Below are positions 1 through 5,333 of a stretch of 6,541 bases of DNA, one piece after another. Source of the DNA: Nitrososphaerales archaeon TH5888 (GTDB taxonomy: Archaea > Thermoproteota > Nitrososphaeria > Nitrososphaerales > Nitrososphaeraceae); assembly GCA_014523595.1 (NCBI GenBank), contig JAATVN010000054.1:1-6541 (forward strand), in the 5' to 3' direction. Under the pieces are notes generated by a model. The model was not told where the DNA came from. It was given only the letters and a program-made list of their open reading frames with translations, and searched no databases. Numbering within the stretch: position 1 is the stretch's first letter; each line of letters begins with the position of its first letter. A program made the translations under genes and the position numbers.

Positions 1-291
1 GACATGTATCTATTAGGTCAAATAGTATCAAAAGGATTAATGCAAATGGGAAGATTAGTCAAGATATTTATCCAGTTGCCTGACAAGCCAGGTGCACTAA
101 AAAGTGTCGTAGATAAGATCGCGGAGATAAGTGTCAATATAGTTCAGGTCGAGCATGACCGTTTGAGTTCAAACGTTGCGGCAGGCTCTGCAGGGGTATA
201 TCTGAGCCTAGAACTTGAAAATGAAAAGCATTCAAGGAAACTTTTAGATTTTCTAAAGAAGGAAAAAATGGTTTTTAAGGTCGTAACTTAG
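1..291 (+). CDS. ilvA: Threonine ammonia-lyase, C-terminal ACT domain (5' end outside window)
   Basis: This is the last 96 codons of a gene that runs in from the left edge; the reading frame is open from base 1, so the ATG at position 4 is internal and not a start. The first residues (MYLLGQIVSKGLMQMGRL) match the end of the PLP-dependent catalytic domain of threonine/serine dehydratases, where a 'GGNID..LL..I...GL...GR' stretch closes the fold. From about residue 19 an ACT domain follows, with the typical 'LPDKPGALK' turn and 'VNIVQVEHDR' strand. Full-length members with one ACT domain are about 400 residues and convert threonine to 2-oxobutanoate plus ammonia in the cytosol, usually the first step of isoleucine synthesis; the ACT domain commonly mediates allosteric control. 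The catalytic lysine is outside the window, so activity cannot be judged, and a serine dehydratase-like role is possible. The stop codon overlaps the stop of the convergent HMG-CoA synthase gene. Confidence 0.85.
   Translation, partial: DMYLLGQIVSKGLMQMGRLVKIFIQLPDKPGALKSVVDKIAEISVNIVQVEHDRLSSNVAAGSAGVYLSLELENEKHSRKLLDFLKKEKMVFKVVT
263..268 (-). terminator. Candidate U-rich terminator of HMG-CoA synthase
   Basis: Six consecutive T residues on the minus strand, followed by CCTTCTTT, lie about 20 bases past the synthase stop. Archaeal RNA polymerase can stop at such tracts without a hairpin. The tract lies inside the convergent threonine ammonia-lyase gene, so terminated transcripts would be antisense to its 3' end. 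The evidence is composition only. Confidence 0.3.
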
Positions 292-1712
292 CTACAATAG
301 CAGTATTCTCTGAATCCGGCCTTATCTGCCGTAGAACCACCAATTTTTACGAGGATAAACTCATTCTTGGCTCTCGCATAGGAGTCATTCAAATTTCGTT
401 GATTTTCGCGTAAAATTTGATATTCATCCATGGATAATTTTTTACGCGGTCCAATTTCCTCTTCAAGATTCATATCCCTTACTATTTCTTTGTAACCTGG
501 TTGAATAACTCCGCTGAAAACCAACGCACTGCTACCACTGCCATAGGATCCAAATCCTACCCTGTTACCTTCTATATCATGCTGTTTCTTAAATTCATAT
601 TCCAGCAAACTTCTAAATCCCATATACATTGACGCTGTATACAAGTTTCCTATGATGTTTGAGGCTTCAAGAGAGCTTGCCATCTTTTTCTCATACACCT
701 CATTGTAAAATGAGGTTTGCATGAATGCTTTTCTGAACTGTTCATCTGCCTTCATAAATTCTGTATCTGCTAAAATAGATTCTATTGTACCTCTGCTATC
801 TTTTGGCACAGGTTCTTGGAACCCTATTTCTTTGATAACATGTTGCCATCGCGGAAGCGTTCTCCACTCATGTCTTAGCAAATATGCAAGTGCCTTTTCT
901 CCCATTCTTCTATATGGTAAATGCACCGTAAACAAATCAATGTAATCTGTTATGGATTCCCCATCCTTAAGATGAATCAATCCAGTTCTCATTGCCTTCT
1001 CCTTGTAGCTATCAAATGCCTTCCTAACTTGTATTAAATATAATAAATTGGAATAGAGTCCATTTACAAGGGGTGTTTCCTTTCCAAATGGCCTGTAGAA
1101 ATCATATTCATTTTTGATTATTGTTGAAGTGACTTTTGGATCCAGTGCTAGCAATCTGGGATCTTCCTTTATCAATAACGCGACTGCCCCTGCTCCCTGT
1201 GTATACTCCCCTGCAGATCCAACATCGTATTTTGCAATGTCGCTTACGACTACAATAGCAGCCTTATCATTATTCTCTTCTGCCCTTATCCAATTGGTGT
1301 TGTCATAAATTGCATAAGATCCACTGACGCAAGCAAACTTACATTCAATTCCACCTGCATGCTCAAAAGAACTATCGCCATAAACCTGTTCCAGCATACC
1401 GACAACGAATGAGTTTAATGCCTTTGATTCATCAAGACTTGATTCCGTTGCTACATATAGTCTACCGATATCGTCGGGATGCAAATTGTTTTTCTTCATC
1501 AGCTCTAGGCATGCATTTGATGCCATACAAGCCGCATCCTGATTTGTGTCCACCAAGGCCATCTTTTTTATTCCAATACCGCGTTCTAGCTTTTGGGGAT
1601 CAATACCTCTTGCTTGAGCAAAATCTTTGTAGTCAATGTACAATTTTGGAACGTATATAGCAAGGTCGTCAATGCCAGCTGGCATGTTAATAATTTTTCT
1701 CATAATAGACAT
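288..1712 (-). CDS. Hydroxymethylglutaryl-CoA synthase
   Basis: The 474-residue protein condenses acetyl-CoA with acetoacetyl-CoA to HMG-CoA, an early step of the mevalonate pathway that feeds archaeal lipids and quinone tails. It has the thiolase-like two-domain layout. The catalytic triad of the family is visible: Glu90 in 'ATESS', Cys128 in 'KFACVSGSY' and His264 in 'VHLPYRRMGEKAL'. Late motifs 'GNLYTAS' (about 355-361) and 'SYGSGS' (about 389-394) match the conserved active-site Asn and Ser-rich loops. These motifs and the length resemble the bacterial MvaS/eukaryotic class more than the roughly 350-residue euryarchaeal enzyme. The extra length over bacterial MvaS (about 390) seems to lie near residues 280-345. 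The start is uncertain: Met1, Met4 and Met10 are all possible, and family alignment around 'GIDDLAIYVPKLY' would also be satisfied by Met10. None has a clear ribosome binding site. The stop overlaps the convergent threonine ammonia-lyase stop. Confidence 0.93.
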   Translation of the reverse strand: MSIMRKIINMPAGIDDLAIYVPKLYIDYKDFAQARGIDPQKLERGIGIKKMALVDTNQDAACMASNACLELMKKNNLHPDDIGRLYVATESSLDESKALNSFVVGMLEQVYGDSSFEHAGGIECKFACVSGSYAIYDNTNWIRAEENNDKAAIVVVSDIAKYDVGSAGEYTQGAGAVALLIKEDPRLLALDPKVTSTIIKNEYDFYRPFGKETPLVNGLYSNLLYLIQVRKAFDSYKEKAMRTGLIHLKDGESITDYIDLFTVHLPYRRMGEKALAYLLRHEWRTLPRWQHVIKEIGFQEPVPKDSRGTIESILADTEFMKADEQFRKAFMQTSFYNEVYEKKMASSLEASNIIGNLYTASMYMGFRSLLEYEFKKQHDIEGNRVGFGSYGSGSSALVFSGVIQPGYKEIVRDMNLEEEIGPRKKLSMDEYQILRENQRNLNDSYARAKNEFILVKIGGSTADKAGFREYCYCS

Positions 1713-1754
1713 TTAAAGGTACTTGTTGATATTCGACTGCAATTGAAGGAAATT

Positions 1755-1766
1755 CGATAAAAAATT
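1755..1766 (-). promoter_or_regulatory. Candidate TATA box for HMG-CoA synthase
   Basis: On the minus strand this reads AATTTTTTATCG, an archaeal TATA-like element centred about 48 bases upstream of the Met1 codon. A start site about 25 bases downstream would give a short leader of about 20 bases. A weaker AATAT box near 1727-1733 would suit a leaderless start at Met4. The assignment rests on AT composition and spacing only. Confidence 0.35.
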
Positions 1767-1811
1767 GGCATATTTTTAAGAAATTTGTATTATTTATCTT
1801 TTATTATTAAG

Positions 1812-1868
1812 ATGATTGTCAAAGTAATCATGGCCTTTTTTGGCCGGTTTGAAATAGAAATTCAAACC
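1812..1868. repeat. Three abutting inverted repeats in the mqnC / HMG-CoA synthase spacer
   Basis: Three inverted repeats follow each other with no gap. The first, 1812-1831, pairs ATGATT with AATCAT plus two inner G-T pairs around a four-base loop. The second, 1832-1845, is GGCC, six T, GGCC. The third, 1846-1868, has a perfect 8-base stem, GGTTTGAA with TTCAAACC, and a 7-base loop. They lie 57-113 bases past the mqnC stop and at least 99 bases upstream of the HMG-CoA synthase start. They could be an mqnC 3'-end structure, a small structured RNA or a protein binding site. No U-rich tract directly follows on either strand, so this is not a textbook terminator. Each repeat is simple to see, but the function is unknown. 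Confidence 0.6.
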
Positions 1869-1924
1869 TAATAGTTATGAATTATCCCAGATTTAGTATT
1901 GTGCAGTATTATGTATCCCTCGAC

Positions 1925-3046
1925 TTAATGAACACGGATAGTTTCATAGAAATTATTACGTTCATGCGCCATGAAACCAATTTGCTTAATCGCTGCAATA
2001 ATTTTATCTGCAGTTAATTCTGTTGATCTAGCTCCGGTCGCGCTAACTACTTCTTCACCAATCAAAGTGCCTCCAAAATCATCTGCACCATAAGTTAATG
2101 CAAGTTGTGCCATTCCTATGCCATTCGTAAGCCATGATGATTGGAGATGATCTATGAGTCCTGAAAAAACAATCCTAGAAATAGCAATCATTTTTAATAA
2201 TTCCAAACCGCCAGATGGATATTTTATCATACCGTCTTCCTGCATTTTAGTATTATTTGGTTCAAAGCTCCAGGGAATAAATGACATGAATCCACGAGTC
2301 TTTTCTTGCAATTCTGCAATTTTCATCAAATGTCTTGCGCGTTGTTCATAAGTTTCTCCCGTACCATACATCATTGTAGCAGAAGATTTTATACCCATCT
2401 CGTGGGCCTGTTTCATGATATTTAACCACTCGTCACTTTTTATTTTCAGGGGACTAATTCTAGACTTTACATCATCATCGAGAATTTCAGCCCCAGCGCC
2501 TGGTAATGAGTCCAATCCTGATTCTTTTAACCTAGACAGTACCTCTCTAGTACTGCTTCTTTCTACCTTGGAAATAGTATCAATTTCAGAAGCTGAAAGT
2601 CCATGAATGGCAACATCAGGACACTTTTCCTTAATTTTCCTGAATGCTTGCTCATAATATTCTATCTTGAGTTCTGGATTGTGACCTCCTTGCATCAAGA
2701 CCTGACTTATTCCAAACTGATCCCTTGCTGTCACGACTCTCTTTACTACGTCATCAACAGATAATGTGTACCCCTCAGAATCTCCCGGTGCTCTGTAAAA
2801 AGCACAGAACTTGCAGTAGGTTATGCATACGTTAGTATAATTTAGAATAATGTTGTTAACAAATGTAGCAACTTTACCAAACAGCTTTTCTCTCATAATA
2901 TTTCCGATGATACCCAACGCATAGGTATTATCAGATCTCAATAAACGGACACAGTCGTTTAACGCAAGTCTTTTTCCTTGCAAAACTTGATCTAGAATAT
3001 CACTTACATCAGATTTCTGGATCAACTCTTGTGCAAAGAAGTTCAT
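1925..3046 (-). CDS. mqnC: Dehypoxanthine futalosine cyclase, radical SAM (MqnC)
   Basis: This 373-residue radical SAM enzyme is expected to cyclise dehypoxanthine futalosine to cyclic dehypoxanthine futalosine in the futalosine route to menaquinone. The iron-sulfur cluster motif C-x3-C-x2-C is at Cys74, Cys78 and Cys81 within 'NYTNVCITYCKFCAFYR'. Motifs that point to MqnC rather than its relatives are 'LMQGGHNPEL' (about 117-126), 'LDSLPGAGAEIL' (about 178-189), 'TMMYGTGET' (about 224-232) and 'FIPWSFEPNNT' (about 256-266). Length fits the family. Met1 is the natural start: an in-frame TAG lies one codon upstream. It diverges from the paralogous mqnE across about 100 bases, and a TATA-like box lies about 35 bases upstream. 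The close relatives CofG and CofH of F420 synthesis were considered; the PGAGAEIL and FIPW motifs argue against them. Confidence 0.92.
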   Translation of the reverse strand: MNFFAQELIQKSDVSDILDQVLQGKRLALNDCVRLLRSDNTYALGIIGNIMREKLFGKVATFVNNIILNYTNVCITYCKFCAFYRAPGDSEGYTLSVDDVVKRVVTARDQFGISQVLMQGGHNPELKIEYYEQAFRKIKEKCPDVAIHGLSASEIDTISKVERSSTREVLSRLKESGLDSLPGAGAEILDDDVKSRISPLKIKSDEWLNIMKQAHEMGIKSSATMMYGTGETYEQRARHLMKIAELQEKTRGFMSFIPWSFEPNNTKMQEDGMIKYPSGGLELLKMIAISRIVFSGLIDHLQSSWLTNGIGMAQLALTYGADDFGGTLIGEEVVSATGARSTELTADKIIAAIKQIGFMAHERNNFYETIRVH

Positions 3047-3061
3047 GAACTATATCTTTCA

Positions 3062-3078
3062 TGACGATTGTCAACGAT
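3062..3078 (-). promoter_or_regulatory. Candidate operator between mqnC TATA box and start
   Basis: Positions 3062-3073 read TGACGATTGTCA, a near-perfect 12-base palindrome with one mismatched pair. The pentamer ACGAT occurs at 3064-3068 and again at 3074-3078, exactly 10 bases apart, or one helical turn. The element sits between the mqnC TATA-like box and its start codon, where a bound repressor would block transcription. A TGACGAT also lies upstream of mqnD at 5135-5141. No regulator is identified. Confidence 0.3.
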
Positions 3079-3085
3079 ATTTATT
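3078..3085 (-). promoter_or_regulatory. Candidate TATA box of mqnC
   Basis: The minus strand reads AATAAATA here, followed directly by TCGT. Its centre is about 35 bases upstream of the ATG, so a start about 26 bases downstream would leave a leader of only about 10 bases. This fits the short-leader or leaderless mRNAs known from Thaumarchaeota. No Shine-Dalgarno sequence is visible. Confidence 0.45.
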
Positions 3086-3113
3086 CTTTACAAACATTGT
3101 CAAAAAGTGAAGA

Positions 3114-3121
3114 TTTTATAG
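3114..3121 (+). promoter_or_regulatory. Candidate TATA box of mqnE
   Basis: TTTTATAG is centred about 30 bases upstream of the proposed TTG start of mqnE. The spacing places transcription initiation at or within a few bases of position 3147, which suggests a leaderless message and supports the TTG as the true start. Confidence 0.5.
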
Positions 3122-3146
3122 CCGATACGGACATCATCTAAACAAT

Positions 3147-4250
3147 TTGTTACAAAGTATTGCAGGTAGTTCAAATGCATTAGAGAAAGTAATCCATGGC
3201 GAAGAATTATCATTTAATGATGGTATGGAATTAATGAAAAATGAAAATGTCTTTGTTTTGGGCGCTGCTGCAAATTTAATAAAAAAAAACCTAACTGGTA
3301 ACACTATAACTTTTGTTGCTTCATACTACCTGAATTATACCAATGTTTGTGCCGCAAGTTGTCCACTTTGTGCCTTTTATAGAAAAGGAACTGAATCTGA
3401 TTCGTACACGCTAACAATCGAACAGATCCTGACAAGAGCAAGAATTGCGATTAACGAGATGAAAGCAACAGAGCTTCACATAGTTGGAGGATTCCATCCA
3501 AAATTAGAACTAGACTATTACGAAAAAATGATAAGTGAAATTAAGAAGGAATTTCCATCAATAACAGTTAAAGCACTCACTCCGGCCGAAATTCATTTTA
3601 TTTCTCGTATTACCAAGAATTCAGTGAAAGAAGTACTTGCAAGACTAAAAGGTGCAGGACTCGATGCTCTACCCGGAGGAGGTGCAGAGATATTCAGCAA
3701 AGACGTAAGGGATATTATTGTGAGAGGCAAATGCTCCGGAGATGAATGGCTAAACACAGCACAAATCGCCCATGAGATGGGAATACGTACAAATTGCACG
3801 ATGCTCTTCGGTCATATAGAAGAACCTCAACATATTATTGATCATTTAATTAAAGTTCGAGAATTACAAAAGAAAACTGGAGGTCTTATTACTTTTATAC
3901 CATTGAAATTTAGCCTGGACAATACAGAACTTGAACAAAAGGGATTGATTGAAAAAGAAAGTTCTTCGATATATGACCTGAAAGTAATTGCACTATCAAG
4001 GCTTATGCTCGCTAATACCATGAAGAATATTTCTGTATATTGGGTTGCACTAGGGAAGAAATTAGCTCAGGTTGCGTTATCATATGGTGGAAACGATCTA
4101 GTTGGAACCGCCTTCTCAGAAGAGATTTTTAAAGCTGCGGGAAAAACTACAGGGACCTCTATTCAGGAATTAGCATCGTTGATTAAAGATGCAAATTATA
4201 ATCCCCTGCAGAGAGATACATTTTTCAATATTTTGAAACCTGCTATATGA
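3147..4250 (+). CDS. mqnE: Aminofutalosine synthase, radical SAM (MqnE)
   Basis: This 367-residue radical SAM enzyme is expected to join the SAM-derived adenosyl group to 3-[(1-carboxyvinyl)oxy]benzoate, giving 6-amino-6-deoxyfutalosine. The cluster motif C-x3-C-x2-C is at Cys68, Cys72 and Cys75 in 'NYTNVCAASCPLCAFYR'. MqnE-specific signs are 'HIVGGFHPKL' (about 111-120), 'LPGGGAEIF' (about 175-183), 'TMLFGHIE' (about 218-225) and 'FIPLKFSLDNT' (about 250-260). The start is a TTG: the frame has no ATG between an upstream TGA at 3108 and codon 27, and the conserved N-terminal helix ('ALEKVIHGEELSFNDG') lies before that Met, so a later start would truncate the family domain. The gene is divergent from mqnC and ends 10 bases from the convergent mqnD stop. 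It is clearly paralogous to MqnC, but the motifs separate the two. Confidence 0.92.
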   Translation: MLQSIAGSSNALEKVIHGEELSFNDGMELMKNENVFVLGAAANLIKKNLTGNTITFVASYYLNYTNVCAASCPLCAFYRKGTESDSYTLTIEQILTRARIAINEMKATELHIVGGFHPKLELDYYEKMISEIKKEFPSITVKALTPAEIHFISRITKNSVKEVLARLKGAGLDALPGGGAEIFSKDVRDIIVRGKCSGDEWLNTAQIAHEMGIRTNCTMLFGHIEEPQHIIDHLIKVRELQKKTGGLITFIPLKFSLDNTELEQKGLIEKESSSIYDLKVIALSRLMLANTMKNISVYWVALGKKLAQVALSYGGNDLVGTAFSEEIFKAAGKTTGTSIQELASLIKDANYNPLQRDTFFNILKPAI

Positions 4251-4260
4251 CTGTCGTTCA

Positions 4261-5118
4261 TTAGCGGTATCTTTGAATTTTTTGACCGTTACTATCCACG
4301 AATAATAATTCATCATACGAGAGTATATTGCTACCCTTAGCCTTTTGCAGCAGCGTTATTATGGAATTCTTTCCCTCTTGACCCATGTCAATAGTAAGAT
4401 CATTTACGTACATCTTGACAAATTTTTCGATTAACGACTTAGAATTACCTCTGCCAAATTGCATTGAATATTCTAAAGCATCATCCATATGTTCAAGTCC
4501 ATATTTTATCGAATTCCTAAAAAGTTCATCAAACTCGATAATTTCTTCTATTGTCAGGGAACGTTTACTTATAACGTTGATTCCTAATGGAACAGGCATT
4601 CCATTAGTAAGATCGTGCCACCATCGTCCAAGGTCCAATATTTTCTGGAATTCACCTCCAAATGAAATTTGTGCTTCATGTATAATTAGACCAGCATCAA
4701 CCAACCCAGATAAAATATGCTTTGGTATTTCACTAAAAATGAATTCAATCCCATTAAATTTTCCTATGGCCAGATTTAATAGTAGATTTGCCGATGTCAT
4801 TTTGCCCGGAATTCCGATCCTGTGCTTGTTCAGTTGTGATATTCCGATATTCTTTTTCGAAATTACAATGGGACCATAATTGATTCCAAAGCTTCCCCCG
4901 CTATTCAGAATGACGTAATCCTTAATGAACGCATAAGCGTGAGCTGAAATTGCCGTGATGTCTAGGTCATGGTTGATTGCACGCTTGTTCAGCTTCTCTA
5001 TATCTTCAACGACATGTTTTATTTCGAAAAAGGGCGAACTAATCTTACCTGAGGCAATCCCATAAAACATAAAAGCATCATCCGCGTCAGGGGTATGTCC
5101 CAGCGTTACTTGTTTCAT
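4261..5118 (-). CDS. mqnD: 1,4-dihydroxy-6-naphthoate synthase (MqnD)
   Basis: The 285-residue protein is expected to cleave cyclic dehypoxanthine futalosine to 1,4-dihydroxy-6-naphthoate, the menaquinone head-group precursor. It has the periplasmic-binding-protein-like fold of the MqnA/MqnD family but no signal peptide, so it should be cytosolic. Visible MqnD signs are 'VEDIEKLNKRA' (about 37-47), 'LNSGGSFGINYGPIV' (about 71-85), 'GLIIHEAQ' (about 143-150) with the catalytic His at position 147, 'WWHDLTNGMPVPLG' (about 166-179) and 'MYVNDLTIDMGQEG' (about 236-249). The N-terminus has 'HTPDADDAF' where the Thermus enzyme has an 'SPCPNDTF' loop. The catalytic His and the YVN..LDMG tail favour MqnD over the chorismate dehydratase MqnA. 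Length is normal. The ATG follows a TATA-like box by about 29 bases, which suggests a leaderless mRNA. Confidence 0.9.
   Translation of the reverse strand: MKQVTLGHTPDADDAFMFYGIASGKISSPFFEIKHVVEDIEKLNKRAINHDLDITAISAHAYAFIKDYVILNSGGSFGINYGPIVISKKNIGISQLNKHRIGIPGKMTSANLLLNLAIGKFNGIEFIFSEIPKHILSGLVDAGLIIHEAQISFGGEFQKILDLGRWWHDLTNGMPVPLGINVISKRSLTIEEIIEFDELFRNSIKYGLEHMDDALEYSMQFGRGNSKSLIEKFVKMYVNDLTIDMGQEGKNSIITLLQKAKGSNILSYDELLFVDSNGQKIQRYR
4278..4283 (+). terminator. Candidate U-rich terminator of mqnE
   Basis: Six T residues begin 28 bases past the mqnE stop and lie inside the 3' end of convergent mqnD. There is no clear stem before them. This is weak, composition-only evidence; AT-rich coding sequence produces such runs by chance. 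Confidence 0.22.
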
Positions 5119-5140
5119 AAAAAAGTAAATATTCTGACGA

Positions 5141-5152
5141 TATTTTTATTTT
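5141..5152 (-). promoter_or_regulatory. Candidate TATA box of mqnD
   Basis: The minus strand here is AAATAAAAATA, followed directly by TCGTCA. It is centred about 29 bases from the ATG, which fits a leaderless or nearly leaderless transcript. The TATA-like box plus the following CGT resembles the mqnC promoter. Confidence 0.45.
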
Positions 5153-5296
5153 ACAGTATTAGAGTCCTGGCAAATTAAGAAAATGTCGAAATACAGGGTG
5201 TAGCATGATGGCTCATAGCGAGTTTCTGTGTATGTTATTATCAATGCTTTCCAATACACATCAATTTGATCCAGTTTCTTGGTAAATTAAGGAAGA

Positions 5297-5305
5297 TTTA
5301 ATAAT
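5297..5305 (+). promoter_or_regulatory. Candidate TATA box of elongation factor 2
   Basis: TTTAATAAT is centred about 33 bases upstream of the EF-2 ATG, predicting a leader of only a few bases. The bases just before the ATG (TTTGTAAG) hold no Shine-Dalgarno match. The rest of the 5119-5333 spacer holds only the mqnD promoter and a degenerate 15-base direct repeat (5168-5182 and 5280-5294); I see no RNA gene in it. Confidence 0.5.
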
Positions 5306-5333
5306 CCTGGATAGATTTTTTGTGGTTTGTAAG

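Noticed and set aside
721..1660. Three plus-strand open frames opposite HMG-CoA synthase
   Set aside because: All are shadows of the conserved minus-strand enzyme; none has a family resemblance.
1713..1924. tRNA, CRISPR or mobile element in the mqnC / HMG-CoA synthase spacer
   Set aside because: No cloverleaf, no regularly spaced repeats, no transposase remnant or target-site duplication; only short abutting inverted repeats are present.
1925..4250. CofG/CofH of F420 synthesis as identity of the two radical SAM proteins
   Set aside because: Thaumarchaeota do make F420, but the PGAGAEIL/PGGGAEIF and FIPW/FIPL...NT motifs fit MqnC and MqnE, and a true mqnD is the next gene.
4385..4879. 164-codon plus-strand open frame opposite mqnD
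   Set aside because: It is antisense to the well-supported MqnD protein, is rich in Ser, Ile and Pro with no recognisable domain, and looks like the mirror of mqnD codons.
5205..5285. 26-codon frame starting MMAHSEFLCM upstream of EF-2
   Set aside because: Short, no convincing TATA box at the right distance, no known family; chance frame in a spacer is the simpler reading.
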